A DNA stretch of 64,000 nucleotides from Macropodus opercularis. Lineage: Eukaryota > Chordata > Actinopteri > Anabantiformes > Osphronemidae. The stretch lies in assembly GCA_030770545.1 (NCBI GenBank), contig CM061106.1, forward strand, positions 4,118,001 through 4,182,000, given 5' to 3'. The translations under genes were made by a program, and so were the position numbers. Under the pieces are notes generated by a model. That model made no database searches. It was not told where the DNA came from and saw only the letters and a program-made list of their open reading frames with translations. Positions 52,871 through 64,000 of the stretch are shown here, one piece after another (positions within the stretch are counted from its first letter, which is position 1; the number at the start of each line of letters is the position of its first letter).

Positions 52871-53454
52871 CTCAGACAACCTCACCTGGAAGAAGCGCCA
52901 CCGACATTTCGGCTTTTATTTCCAGGTAGTTACATCCGAGGACTTATATTCATCTGACAGATGAACATGTAGAATATAGACTTGACAGAAAAGCCTTCAC
53001 GTACCTTTGGTGACCCTTTGACCTCACCAGGTCTGGCCTATTGTGGGTACATCATGCGCACGCTGATAATTCAACAGGTTTCCAGAAATGTGTCATTATT
53101 TAGCTCATTTGGTTTTGGGTTGTTGTTTTGTATCTAACAAAACTTGTGAAGATAAGTTGGTCTCCTCAGCAGCTCCATGCTTGGAAACGTGTGCCTGATG
53201 TGTGGGACCCATTTTCTTCAAGTCTCTACCCCCACTGTGATGTAATGACTCAGGGAGTGAACAGAGCTGCTTTTAGAAATACTATGTTACTTAGCCTAGT
53301 TGGGCTCATGTTCTTATCAACACAGACCAAGTCCTTAAAATGATGTGATTCGTTTGCCTGCCTTTGCATATTTCTCATCTCACCACTGAGAATAAATTCA
53401 TGTTTAATTATTTGAACCTTACTCTGTGTCTGACTGAATCCATCTTAGTTGGAA
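52871..53454. other. No gene recognised
   Basis: Spacer before the LINE endonuclease fragment. Confidence 0.5.
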
Positions 53455-54160
53455 CATCTCTGACAACGACAGAGCGATTCACAGGAATTTAATAAACATC
53501 AAGACAGAACAAAGTAACAATAAAAGAATTAAATGTGCTCTCTTAAATATCAGATGTCTGTTAATAAATGACTTGATCAATAACCATCACATAGATTTAT
53601 TCAGCCTCATTGAAACCTGGCTGCAGCAGGATGAATACGTTCGTCTGAATGAGTCGACTCCAACCAGTCACATCAACCATCATGTTCCTAGAAGCTCAGG
53701 TAAAGGTGGAGGAGCAGCAGCATCTATAGCTCAGATCTATTAATGACTCCTAGACCTAAACAGCTCTAATTCATTAGAGCCTCACTCTGAGCCTGTAAAA
53801 CCCAGAAACCAGTTGTGTTCTGCTTCGTCTACCGTCCTCCTGGTCCATATTCAGAGTTCTGCACTGAATGTTCAGAGCTTTTATGTGACTTAGTCCTCAG
53901 CACAGATAAAGTGATTGTAGTGGGCGACTTTAACATTCATGTAGATGTTGACAGTAACTGTCTCAACACTGCAGTTCTCCCCCAAACCCTCTGTTATCTG
54001 ACCATTTCTCACTAACTGTTGAATTGACCATAACACACCTGACAACAGCTGGAAAGAAGTTCTACTACAGCAGATGTTTATCTGATGATGCTATTGTCAG
54101 ATTTAAGGAGAAGCCAGTGAATCAGAGCAAGTTGGCTCCATGGTCCAACTCAGATCCGCA
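53455..54160 (+). mobile_element. LINE fragment, APE-type endonuclease region
   Basis: Broken frames read SLIETWLQQDEYVRLNE, SHINHHVPRSSGKGGGAA, FVYRPPGPYSEF and VIVVGDFNIHVD. These are the catalytic motifs of an apurinic-type endonuclease at the start of LINE ORF2 (ETWL and GDFN are diagnostic). It ends shortly after a KFYYSRCLSDDAIVRFKE segment. No RT follows. Confidence 0.85.
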
Positions 54161-54814
54161 GCCTTAAGCACAGGACCCGGAAACTAGAAAGACAATGGCG
54201 TCCAACCAATGAGGTGAATCCTGCCCAGCATGGAAAGTCAGTTTAATACTCTCCTTGTGTTTACAGGATGTGTGATGGAGCAGGAATCAGATTCCTGTGA
54301 AAACATATTTTTTGGGTCTGAAGCTTCTTTGTATTTTAGTCTTGGCAAAAAAAGTTGAAACCATTTGTACAGAGTTCAGTAAAAGTCTTTGCTCTTATTT
54401 GTTTTGTCATTTTTTTGTTTGTCGCCAACATATCGTTACACCAGTCTTGTCATGTTAAGATGGAGTCGGGGCACAAACGGTTATTAGCGATGAATATTAC
54501 AACCGTCGGCCACTGTAACCACCACGACCCTTAGATTTGTTTCTTCAGGCTCATCTGTAGAGTCCAAGCGTTAATACAAACACTGTGGAAGATCATCCCA
54601 GGGTTAGAGTCCGTGTGCTGTGAAGAGACGTTTCTGTTTCAACCAAGAGGCGTCTGACTTTAAGCTCTGCAGACGAGCAGAGTCCAACATAGAGCAGCTC
54701 TGCTTAAAGCTCTGCTTAGTGTTTCACCTGGAGCCTGAGCTGAAGCTGCACCACAAGAAAGAAGCCACGGAAACAAGCCAGTCATGCTCTTAACTTTATT
54801 AACTATATACAGGA
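54161..54814. other. No gene recognised
   Basis: Ordinary spacer. Confidence 0.5.
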
Positions 54815-54920
54815 GTCATTGTCGGGGGGGGGGCTTCATTGTCCAGGAGGGAGGCGTCATTGTCCAGGAGGGAGGCGTCATTGTCCAGGAGGGGGGGGCG
54901 TCATTGTCCAGGAGGGGGGG
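54815..54920 (+). repeat. Short minisatellite, about 24-bp unit
   Basis: Four to five units of CATTGTCCAGGAGGGAGGCGT with variable G-run length. Confidence 0.85.
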
Positions 54921-54999
54921 TAAAGAGGTAGGGAGCTTGATGTGGGGGGTCTATTTATAACTATTTACAATGAGGGAGAAAGAAGGTGGGTTGCTCCAC

Positions 55000-55605
55000 C
55001 TGGAGAGCTCAAAGTGAGGGAGGGGGAGGAGAAGAGGGTTGTTCCTTCTCCACCTCCCTCTCTCCCTCCCTCATATTGAAAGAGAGAGGGAGGTGGAAAG
55101 CTCAAAGTGAGGGAGGGGGAGGAGAAGGGGTTGTTCCTTCTCCACCTCCCTCTCTCTCTCCCTCACATTGAAAGAGAGAGGGAGGTGGAGAGCTCAAAGT
55201 GAGGGAGGGGGAGGAGAAGGGGGTTGTTCCTTCTCCACCTCCCTCTCTCTCTCCCTCACATTGAAAGAGAGAGGGAGGTGGAGAGCTCAAAGTGAGGGAG
55301 GGGGAGGAGAAGGGGGTTGTTCCTTCTCCACCTCCCTCTCTCTCTCAATGTGAGGGAGGGAGAGAGGGAGGTGGAGAGCTCAAAGTGAGGGAGGGGGAGG
55401 AGAAGGGGGTTGTTCCTTCTCCACCTCCTTCTCTCTCTCAATGTGAGGGAGGGAGAGAGGGAGGTGAAGAGCTCAAAGTGAGGGAGGGGGAGGAGAAGGG
55501 GTTGTTCCTTCTCCACCTCCCTCTCTCTCTCTCAATGTGATGGAGGGAGAGAGGGAGGTGAAGAGCTCAAAGTGAGGGAAGAGGGAGGAGAAGGGTGTTG
55601 AGCAA
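55000..55605. repeat. Purine/pyrimidine minisatellite, about 93-bp unit
   Basis: Seven units, each starting at GAGCTCAAAGTGAGGG (near 55005, 55098, 55190, 55283, 55376, 55469, 55562). Within each unit a CCACCTCCCTCTCTCT block and its reverse complement are close together, so every unit can form a hairpin. The long open frames here are due to composition. Confidence 0.9.
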
Positions 55606-55649
55606 AAAGTGGGGGAGAAAGAGGAGGAGGAGAGCTCAATGAGAGAGAT

Positions 55650-55685
55650 GAGGAGAGGAGGAGGAGGAGGAGGAGGAGGAGCACA
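55650..55685. repeat. (GGA)n run
   Basis: GAGGAGGAGG repeats at the right edge of the minisatellite region. Confidence 0.85.
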
Positions 55686-56035
55686 CGCCCCCACCTCTCC
55701 CCCACCTCGCCCCCCACCCCTGACCTCTGCAGAGCCGTTGGCCCCCTCAGGGAGGCGGAGGCCCACCTGGATGTTGCTTGTGTTGTTCGAGTTTTCCAAT
55801 TGGTCACCGTGGCCCTGACCCCAGTCCCACTCGCTGGCCACCCCCAGATCACCGGGGGGATCACAGGCCTCTTCCCGCGGGTCTTTCCTGGAATCCCTGA
55901 CCTGGAAGGGATCCAGGAGGCATCCAAACCTGATGCCGAGCCGTCAGCAAACCCCAACTCTACCCTAACCCCAACGCTCCCCTCCACGTGGAGGAGCCGC
56001 GGCCTGTTCTTTTGGTCATGAATCAAAGGTCATGA

Positions 56036-56360
56036 CCTTAGAGAGAAGGAACGTAGCTCGACGGGTGAACTGAGAGCTTTGCCCTTGGGCTCAGCCCCTC
56101 CTTCACCGTCCGTCAGTCTCGCGCTCGTTCTCTCGCTGGTGAACGAGACCAAAAGATGCTTAACTCCTGCACTTGGAGCAGGAAGCGTCCTCTAACAACA
56201 ACTAGCCGCCCGTTTCCGGTCGGGACGATGGCCTCAGATCTGGAGGAGCCCATTCTCACACCGCCGTTCCTCCTGAATCTGAGGTTCGACTATTGGCCGA
56301 ACTCTCCTCCGCCTCAACCCTGACACAGACTTTCCCAGAAACGAGGGACTCGGAGGTGAT
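56036..56360 (+). repeat. Common teleost dispersed repeat
   Basis: Ordered blocks GGAACGTAGCTCGACGGGTG, TTGGGCTCAGCCCCTCCTTC, CTCCTGCACTTGGAGCAGGA, TTTCCGGTCGGGACGATGG and GGTTCGACTATTGGCCGAAC. I recognise this order from many fish genomes; it is probably retroelement-derived. Confidence 0.65.
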
Positions 56361-57779
56361 GCACTGAAAAAGATGCTACTGTTGTGCAATACACTTGATG
56401 TGTGTTTCTACATTAGAGTGAGTGAAATGTTCAGTTTTTACTGTGCTTAAAAGTTCCCAGTGCTGTTCCTGGATGAAATGACACTGAACTGAAACAGGAG
56501 GAACTAAGTCAGTTCATTACAACTGGTATTTCTGCACTGCAGCGACCTGAGGGGCAGCGTTTGCTAAGCACTGTGATCATAGACTGCCAGAAAAAGGCAA
56601 ACACTGTGTTTTTAATTATGGAGATGCACACAGTGATTGGAGTAAAGACACTATACAATAGATTTGTCTTAATCATACTGGGAAATTAAAAATGACTGGC
56701 TCCCAACTAAGCTTTACGCTTTGGAGCAACCGTAAATCTTTTTGTCAAATGAAATCATGGGTTGTCATAAAGTGAAGTTACTGTTTATGACTTGTGTGGA
56801 TGAGAAGTCAAACTATTGATCAGTATTTAACCAAAAAATGTAATTCAGTGACTCCACCCCTGAGCGTCTCCGTCCCGGCGTCTGTTTTCTGGAGGCCGAC
56901 CAACAGTCCTCCTCCATGGCCTCTCCCGGAGGCGGTTCCCAACGACCGCCGGGTGGCGCTAAGCTGACGGCCCAGACCCCCTTTTCACTGTGGTGCCATA
57001 CGAGCGTGGTTGCGCCCAGTGACGCAACCCAAAGGCCGAACCCTGACCTCCGTCTGAGGTTTTCAGGTGCCTCGTGGTGACATTTGATTTTTGAGTCAGG
57101 TGTGAACAGGTGTTCTGTAGCCCAGGCAGAATGTAAGGACTGCACTGCAGGTGGCCGGCCGCCGAAACAGCGAAGCTAATTCCTTTATCCAACTCAGTTC
57201 ATTACCTCATTAACCAATGGAGCCCATTCACAACTACCAGGTCACGATTCTGCTTTGAATCATACTTCCAGATATTTACATCTGAGTCTGATGCAGAACT
57301 TAGAAGAGAGCACGTTCTGTCAGAACCCACCCGTGTTTCATGTGAGTGAAAGTGCTGGAACATGTGACTGACAGGTTTGTTAGACCTTCAAACAATAAAC
57401 ATGTAAAGGGAGCAACTGCTAGAGGTTACGGTCAAACCTGGAAAAGCATCACAAGCAAACACAGCTAACGTTTGGTGAAGCCACAGGCTGAATGCAGTTA
57501 CTGTATTAGTATTTATGAGTATTTATATGTGAACGATACGTGTTAATATTCTATTCACTTCAGTCTAGTGGATGTATTACTACGATACTGTAGTTAAAAC
57601 ACGTGTGGGTTTGAACAAAGGTGCTGTCTTCTACGTTGTGTGTCAGATCCAGATGTAAATACCAGAAAATAAAAGGAAATTTAGAAATTGGCAGGTGATT
57701 AATTAAACACCTGAATTTAGTCAAATGTAGATATGAATTTGGAAATTAGTCTTTGACCACTCTGTTTGGTAACTCAGCC
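56361..57779. other. No gene recognised
   Basis: One 110-codon minus-strand frame (56813-57145) lacks any family signature. Confidence 0.4.
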
Positions 57780-57995
57780 TACAAACACAACCTACTAAAA
57801 AAAACAACCTACTAAAATAAACAAGCCACTAAGATAAACAAGCCACTAAGATAAACAAGCAACTAAAATAAACAAGCCACTAAAGTAAACAACTCACTAA
57901 AATAAAATTAAAAACTACTAAAATAAACAACCTACTAAAATAACAACTTACTAAAATAAACAAGCCACTAAGATAAACAAGCCACTGATATTAAC
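57780..57995. repeat. A/T-rich minisatellite, about 18-bp unit
   Basis: Roughly 11 imperfect units of CACTAA(G/A)ATAAACAAGC. Confidence 0.85.
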
Positions 57996-58569
57996 ATAAT
58001 AAATGCTAATAATAAAACAACCTAACACTGATCAAACCTACAAGTACAAACATGGAAATTGACAAATCTCCACATTTCAGTACGAATGTACACGTCACCT
58101 TCAGTGACGCCCTAACGTGGCTTGAATAACAACTTGAACTACCTAAGTTTTCACCTACAACTTCTACACTAACAACCAGACTCTTCTGGACCAAACCGTG
58201 CAGACCTACCAAACAGAGAGGTCCACGACACCCCTGGCCTCCACTCATGTAGGGTACAGTCAGTACAACTCACCCCAGGAACCTTGACACCTTTATGTTC
58301 ACACCGTGACTCCCGTGGCTCGAACAACACAGGTAACATCCCGATGAGCCGCCGCCTCCCTGAAGGGGTGGACGGCTCAGCAGAGGTCACTCACCTGGAG
58401 AGTGAAGTGGGTGCTGAGGCGGGAGGGAGGGAGGGAGGGAGGAAGGGGGCACTCATCTTCAGCCGCTCACCCGCTTTAAGGGTGGCGGCTGCTGGAGCCT
58501 GTCCCAGCTGTCACTGGTTTCTGCTGGACGCTGTGCTGTGGCTTGAATAAAGCACCTTTCTAACTTTCT
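57996..58569. other. No gene recognised
   Basis: Contains a (GGGA)n run at about 58420-58445. Open frames have no signatures. Confidence 0.45.
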
Positions 58570-58770
58570 ATGTGGGCGAGCAGCAGGGTTTAGCCTGGAC
58601 AGGTCGCCAGTCCATCACAGAACCACATACAGGCAGAGAGGAACAAACAGTCACTCAGTTTAGAGTCTCCAGTTAACTGACTGCATGTCTTTGGACTGTG
58701 GGAGGAAACCGACACGAGGAGAACATGCAAACTCCTCACAGAAAAGCACCTGGGCCACCCGGGAATCCAA
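58570..58770 (+). repeat. Common teleost dispersed repeat fragment
   Basis: Same family as 45700-45915: CCTGGACAGGTCGCCAGTCC, CTGCATGTCTTTGGACTGTG and GGAGAACATGCAAACTCC. Confidence 0.75.
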
Positions 58771-59014
58771 CCCGGCTCCTTGTTGCTGTGAGGCAGCAGT
58801 GAGGCTCCTCAGTAGCAGCCAGTCTGGAAACGTCACCACTGAACTTGAGTTCAGTCAATTCATTTAGGAGCAGCCTTATACCAGTTAAAGGTTTCTTCTA
58901 TAAATGCACGAGGCAGACGCCTGACAACACGTTAGCGAGCACCTGATGACACCAAACTACCAAACACAGCAGCACAGTCACTCTGATGGAGGAAGCAGGG
59001 GGAGCAGGCTGGGC

Positions 59015-60110
59015 TGGGGGGCATGTGCCTGGTGTGACACAACGGCCTCACAGGTTATCGTGACTGTGCCTCCGGGTTTTAAGAATCTAACCCATCACGG
59101 GCGAACCAGCCTTCCAAACCTGGAGGTCACTGAGTGGACTCATAGTCAGTCCAAGCAATCAAAATCCAGAGGAGCCGGGAATCGAACCGCCGACCCTACG
59201 ATTGGTGGACGACTCCTGTCTCCTGAGGATTGTAAGTCCCGACTTGTCATGTTTTGGGGGCAAGTGCCTGGTGTGAAACAACGGCCTCACAGGTTATCGT
59301 GACTGTGCCTCCGGGTTTTAAGAATCTTACCCGTCACGGGCGAACCAGCCTTCCAAAGCTGGAGGTCACTGAGTGGACTCATAGTCAGTCCGGTCAATCA
59401 AAATCCAGAGGAGCCGGGAATCGAACCGCCGACCCTACGATTGGTGGACGACTCCTGTCTCCTGAGGCTCGTAAGTCCTGACTTCAAACAATCGTGACTG
59501 TGCCTTAGGTCGTCCCGGGGTTTGAGGTGGGATCTTACCGTCATGGGCGAACCAGCCTTCCATGTTAACGCACCACTAGCGGCTAAGAGGCTGTTGTTGG
59601 ATTCCCTCACACGTTCCTTTGCCCGTTCCTTTGAACACCACTTGGCACAGAGACGATGGCGGCCCTACCCACCACCGTCTCCGTGTTGTCGTGTTTTGGG
59701 GGCATGTGCCTGGCGCGTCAGAGAAAACAGCCTCCCAGGTTATCGTGACTGTGCCTGCCTTAGGTCGTCCCGGGGTTTGAGGTGGGATCTTACCCGTCAT
59801 GGGCGAACCAGCCTTCCAAACCCGGCCAGTAGCGGTGGTCACTGAGTCGACTTACGGACGCAATACTTTTCTACTTTGACATTGTTAAATGGTACATGAG
59901 ACCCTCTAGTCTTTTGTTCTCGCTACACTGCGTTAACGTGGACATTTCCCCAGTGTGGGATCAATACAGGTTAATGTTGTCTTTTCCTGTCTCGTAGCAC
60001 TTTTAGACACATTCATTCACTGGGAACAGCTTTGAGTCCAGAGGAGCCGTGAATCGAACCGCCGACCCTACGATTGGTGGCCGACTCCTGTCTCCTCCAG
60101 TCCCAGCTGT
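59015..60110 (-). repeat. Tandem repeats with embedded tRNA-derived SINE pieces
   Basis: Two direct units of about 240 bp (59023-59262 and 59263-59490) and shorter partial units at about 59480-59580, 59700-59840 and 60035-60105. Read on the minus strand, each SINE piece has GGTCGGCGGTTCGATTCCCG, with a perfect pol III B box (GGTTCGATTCC), and GGAGTCGTCCACCAATCGTA upstream. The remaining sequence (e.g. CACAGGTTATCGTGACTGTG) is repeated with it. Confidence 0.8.
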
Positions 60111-60459
60111 GGTTCGTTGCGGCTGCTAACAGCAGCTTGGCGTCAAACACTCAGTGTGCGCTCATATAGCGCAGTTGTTGGTACTAACACACACACACAC
60201 ATGCTCCTCCCACACAGACACACACCCTCCTCGTCCTCCTTGACCTTAACACCACACACACACATGGTTGTCGTGTCACCGCTGGTCACGTTGTCGTCAG
60301 GTGGCTGCCACAAACATTTACAATAGGAACCATTAGTGTCTTACTTTGACATTGAGTGGCCCAGGCTGTCAGGCTGCTCCTGTGCTCCTCCTTCTCCCTC
60401 TCTGGTTATTCTTTCCACTCTTTTTGTGCCTCCTTCTTTTTCTTTCTTTCTCCTCCTCC

Positions 60460-60970
60460 TCCCTCTCTCACCTTTTTTTTCTTTCCTCTCCTCCTCCTCC
60501 CTCCTCATCTCCTCCTCCTCATCTCTCACCTTTTTTTCTTTCCTCTCCTCCTCCCTCCTCATTTCCTCCTCTCTCACCTTTTTTTTCTTTCCTCTCCTCC
60601 TCCTCCCTCCTCATCTCCTCCTCCTCTCTCACCTTTTTTTTCTTTCCTCTCCTCCTCCTCCCTCCTCATCTCCTCCTCCTCATCTCTCACCTTTTTTTCT
60701 TTCCTCTCCTCCTCCCTCCTCATTTCCTCCTCTCTCACCTTTTTTTTCTTTCCTCTCCTCCTCCTCCCTCCTCATCTCCTCCTCCTCTCTCACCTTTTCT
60801 TTCTTTCCTCTCCTCCTCCTCCTCTCTCACCTTTTTTTCTTTCCTCTCCTCCTCCTCCCTCCTCATCTCCTCCTCCCTCTTCCTTTCTTTTTTTCCTCTC
60901 CTCCTCCTCCTCCCTCTTCCTTTCTTTCTTTCCTCTCCTCCTCCCTCCCCTTCTACTCCCCCTCACTCTT
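60460..60970. repeat. Pyrimidine-rich minisatellite
   Basis: Units of about 50-60 bp: CTCTCACC, a T run, CTTTCCTCTCCTCCTCC, then CTCATCTCCTCC, arranged in a higher-order pattern. Almost no A or G on the plus strand, so three plus-strand frames stay open for more than 210 codons; they are not taken as genes. Confidence 0.9.
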
Positions 60971-60982
60971 CTTTCTTTCTTC

Positions 60983-61615
60983 TCACCCCACTATGTACCC
61001 GCTAAGCCGCACAAATACTTTTTGACTTCTAATTTTTTGTGCTGCTATGGGTTTAGATATTCTTCTTTTTTTTAGTACCCACTCCCAGTCCAAATTTCTG
61101 TATTGTTTTTCCTCCCACTTTCTTTGCCTTATTTTTTCCTTTTCCATCCAATTATTTACTTTTCTTTTAAATTTTTCCTCCTCTTTCTCTCTCTTTATTT
61201 TTTCTTTTTTCTCCTTTTCCTCTCTGTTTTGTAGTTTTTTCACCTCCTTCTTTCTTTCCAACTCTTCACGTTCTCTTCTCTTCATCTCTTTCTCCGCCTC
61301 CTTCTTTATTTTCTTTTTCTCCTTCTTAATTTTTCCCTTCTCCTCCTCCTCCGCCGTCATTCTCCTACTCCACCTTCTGCTCCACCACTCTCTCCATCTA
61401 AACCACCTTCTCCCTTCCTCCTCATTCTCCTTCTCTTTCTCCTCCTCCTCCTCCTCCACTTCCTCCACCACGTCCAGTGTGTCCATCCACCTCCTTCTCC
61501 TCTTGGCTTCCGATCTCCAACTGGCTCTCCACATCTCCAGATCAACTTTCTCCTCCGTCTCCACCAACTGCTCCATCCTCTTCCATATCTCCATTATGAG
61601 TTTTTTCGCTCTCAA
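60983..61615 (-). CDS. Charged coiled-coil reading frame, uncertain
   Basis: The frame runs from an internal acceptor-like site (CATTACAG before 61615) to a stop at 60983, about 210 codons; the first ATG is at codon 8. The product is dominated by Glu, Lys and Arg, with non-repetitive parts at both ends: EIWKRMEQLVETEEKVDLEM at the start, and VNNWMEKEKIRQRKWEEKQY then SQKVFVRLSG at the end. This non-repetitive content sets it apart from the adjacent minisatellite. It could be an exon of a coiled-coil gene or an open frame in purine-rich DNA. Confidence 0.3.
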   Translation of the reverse strand: MRAKKLIMEIWKRMEQLVETEEKVDLEMWRASWRSEAKRRRRWMDTLDVVEEVEEEEEEKEKENEEEGRRWFRWREWWSRRWSRRMTAEEEEKGKIKKEKKKIKKEAEKEMKRREREELERKKEVKKLQNREEKEKKEKIKREKEEEKFKRKVNNWMEKEKIRQRKWEEKQYRNLDWEWVLKKRRISKPIAAQKIRSQKVFVRLSGYIVG

Positions 61616-62689
61616 ATCTGTAATGACACAATACTAAAGTTAATTTTTTTAATAAAATATCAGTGACACATAAATAAAAACATTGTATTTTCAATTTCAA
61701 ATCAAATAATCAGGATGAGCAACCAGAGCTTCACATTGGATCCGTGTTTAATAACAGAAACACACTGATGCAGGCTTTTCTAGGTGGACGCAGACTGACG
61801 GCTGACATGTGCACAGAAGTTGAAAACCTCGGTGAGAGCGTTTCTCTTCAGTGTCACGCGTTGTTTGACCTGTGACCTAGTGTTCAATACGTCAGGCTGG
61901 AGAACAGAAGCGCCTTCCACTGCTCTGTAGTCAGTGTTAGTACAACATGCTGCTATTCTGTCAGAGATGTCGACGATCGTGTATTTGAACGGGTCGTTGT
62001 GCTGTAACGCGATGTTGACTCTGGGGATTTTAATGAATCAAACCCTGGCTTTTCCCTTTTTAACTGGCTTGCTCCCACCTGCGGCCTAACGTTGTGCTGT
62101 TGTGGTTTCCTCTGGCGCAGGTGGACGTCATGTTCGCTGCTCAAACTCCAGTTCGTACCATTAACTTACAGTAACTGCTAAACCCAATTAATTCAGCTCT
62201 GGCTACGTCACAGGAACAGCAGCGTTGTGACGCTGCAGCCATTTAAGTGCTTTACTTTATATGAGTGTACTTGAACTTATCACATAGCATAATGATAAGG
62301 AACCATAACATTATTTATATACCAACACAGTCCCACACAAACAGATCATTGTTCAAGCTCATTATACTTGTGGAGACCAGAGGGAGGCCTGAACCTAACA
62401 AAGCGTCGCCATAGCAACGCTTCCTGTCTGCAGCCAGTGTTGTGGACTTGACTGCGTGACGTGTTCATTCTGCCGGAGAAACCGAGGCCGTGGACAACGA
62501 TAGATTTACACAACTGTCAACTCTCAGGCCTCCCTTAAAACCTCTGACCCGTCCAGAACCAAATATGTCAACTTATTGCAGGTTAATGTCACTTTAAATG
62601 TTAACTTTAAACCCGAAAAACCAGCATCTATGACCTGGTTCCTCTCAGAGTCCGAGCTTTAGTCAAATCAAGTCACTGACTTGACAAAG
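61616..62689. other. No gene recognised
   Basis: Only short, unsupported frames. Confidence 0.45.
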
Positions 62690-62905
62690 CTACATAGATA
62701 AAGTAACTTAAGATCTTCCTAAACACAAATAGGTTGAACTGAACAGAAAATCTAAGTAAATGCACATTTTTAGCAGAGCTTGAAATTATCCTACCTCTTT
62801 CTGTCGCTGTTTGTTGTGTCTAAGGTTTTTTAGAATGTTTGCTGTCAACATACATGTTGCTATGGGCCAGGATTTACATGCTGAATAAGGCTGAATGGCC
62901 AGAGT
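62690..62905 (+). repeat. Local duplication R6, copy 1
   Basis: Nearly repeated at 63295-63490: GGTTGAACTGAACAGAAAAT, AATGCACATTTTTAGCAGAG and GTCAACATACATGTTGCTAT. Confidence 0.9.
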
Positions 62906-63029
62906 CTGCACAGGCTGAAATGAACATGGTCAGAGCTGCAGAAGCTGCTTTAAATTGACACGTGGCCCAAATAAACCCCTGCAGGGACGTCTCCTCACTC
63001 TGCATTGTCCCATCAGCAGCTGTCTGTTA

Positions 63030-63265
63030 CAGATGCAGCGTCATTGGAATGGAAATATTTACAGATGTGTCCATTAAACATGTTTGAGTTGAAGGTAAAT
63101 GCAGCTTCATTAAATGTTTCACTAAAAGCTTCATAGTAATATTTTTCAGAGGCTTGATTCTATTACTGTGTCCTATGATATTTGACAATTCACATTTAAC
63201 CAAATCAAGCAGTAATAAACATAATGATCCCTGTAAAACACACTGAAGCATCCAACGCAGATTCA
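63030..63265 (+). repeat. Relative of the 3' part of R4
   Basis: GGAAATATTTACA, GCAGCTTCATTAAATG and GTAATAAACATAATGATCCC resemble 48600-48700 and 49310-49560. Confidence 0.65.
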
Positions 63266-63294
63266 ATCTAATAAACCTCACTGACCAGAACTAA

Positions 63295-63490
63295 GCAGCT
63301 AAAGTAAATTAACATCTTTCTAAACGCAATTAGGTTGAACTGAACAGAAAATCAAAGTAAATGCACATTTTTAGCAGAGCTTCAAATAATCCTACCTCTT
63401 TCTGTGGCTGTTTGTTGAGTCTAAGGTTTTTTAGAATGTTTGCTGTCAACATACATGTTGCTATGGGCCAGGATTAACACGTGAGGCTGA
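63295..63490 (+). repeat. Local duplication R6, copy 2
   Basis: Direct partner of 62690-62905, about 603 bp away. Confidence 0.9.
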
Positions 63491-63845
63491 TTGGCCTTCT
63501 AAGGTCTGTGTGGCGTCTGCAGCCGTGTCCCAAGCTGCAGGTTGAGCATCACTGGCTGTGAGTAAACCTATTGGGCTGGTTCCTCCATCTGAGAAGCACA
63601 AGTCAATGCTTATTTGTGACTGGGAGGATGTGCTGCTCTTTGATGGTAGCGCTTGTACAGCGGCCTGTTGAAACACGTGGCCCAGAAACGAGCATGAAAT
63701 CACTTGTTTTTATGCTTTTCTGTCTTTGACTATATTTTTTTCCAACGTTTCAATGGCCACTGGAACAACAAATAATGTCTAGACCATTATCAAAGAGTCT
63801 GCTTTTTAATTTCTGTTGCTGTGTTTGGTTTCATGGCCCCACAGG

Positions 63846-64000
63846 TAAGATAAGATAAGATAATCCTTTATTGATCCCACATTTGGGAAATGTAATTATT
63901 ACAGCAGCTCCCAGGGATTACAAAGCATAGGTGGTGCAACGGTGCAAAAGATGACATGTGCAAAAATATACAAAGAGTCTGTTTTTTTACAGGTAGAAAC
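63846..64000 (-). mobile_element. LINE 3' end, inverted, cut by window edge
   Basis: Starts with (TAAGA)n and TAATCCTTTATTGATCCCAC, the reverse complement of a common fish LINE 3' end (GTGGGATCAATAAAGGATTA plus TCTTA units). It continues with GGTGCAACGGTGCAAAAG. Confidence 0.7.

Noticed and set aside
55532..56026. 164-codon minus-strand frame
   Set aside because: Mostly minisatellite and (GGA)n translation with no supporting signals.
60336..61075. Three overlapping plus-strand frames of 219-239 codons
   Set aside because: All frames are open at once because the plus strand is almost pure C and T; the product is Ser/Pro/Leu/Phe repeats.

Overview
This is a window of ray-finned fish (teleost, probably percomorph) nuclear DNA. 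The signs are a NOD-like receptor (NLR) leader of the fish-specific multi-exon type, a Tc1 transposon, hAT miniature elements, a chromodomain Ty3/gypsy element, a BEL/Pao element, L2-like LINE 3' ends with (ATCT)n tails, fish-type tRNA SINE pieces, GC-AG-bounded introns, and a replication-dependent histone cluster. Everything was read by eye; no database search was run.

Layout. 0-12.5 kb is mostly repeats: a LINE fragment at the left edge, a 0.9 kb dispersed repeat, a broken Tc1 element and local duplications, with one weak terminal-exon candidate near 12.3 kb. 12.6-18.2 kb is a BEL/Pao retrotransposon on the minus strand, with a 3.5 kb open gag-protease-RT frame but no integrase core. A PYRIN-domain exon follows at 19 kb. 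19.8-22.8 kb is a compound GC- and GT-rich repeat block holding two 50-bp tandem arrays that face each other. 22.8-34 kb holds the histone genes: H2A is intact, while H2B and H3 each carry two frameshifting deletions although both keep their 3' stem-loops. Between H2B and H3 lies a small cluster of secreted, deaminase-like genes (SNAD-like): one spliced gene and two decayed relatives.

34-43 kb is a broken NLR neighbourhood: the end of a NACHT exon on the plus strand at 34 kb, and four clean 5' exons of another NLR gene on the minus strand at 41.9-43.2 kb. Between them sits a 5.6 kb chromodomain Ty3/gypsy element with apparently identical 627-bp LTRs, a TGTGG target duplication, and open gag and pol joined by a likely -1 frameshift. 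A 1.42 kb LINE-based segment occurs at 27.0-28.4 kb and again inverted at 46.0-47.4 kb. 43.7-64 kb is repeats: a hAT element with an 8-bp target duplication, tandem duplications, a long RNA-hairpin candidate at 52.8 kb, GA/CT minisatellites, and a charged coiled-coil reading frame at 61 kb.

The genes do not form a pathway, but the non-TE, non-histone genes point one way: NLR, PYRIN and secreted deaminase-like families all belong to fast-evolving fish innate immunity. Such clusters usually turn over by local duplication, decay and TE insertion, and the window shows all three.
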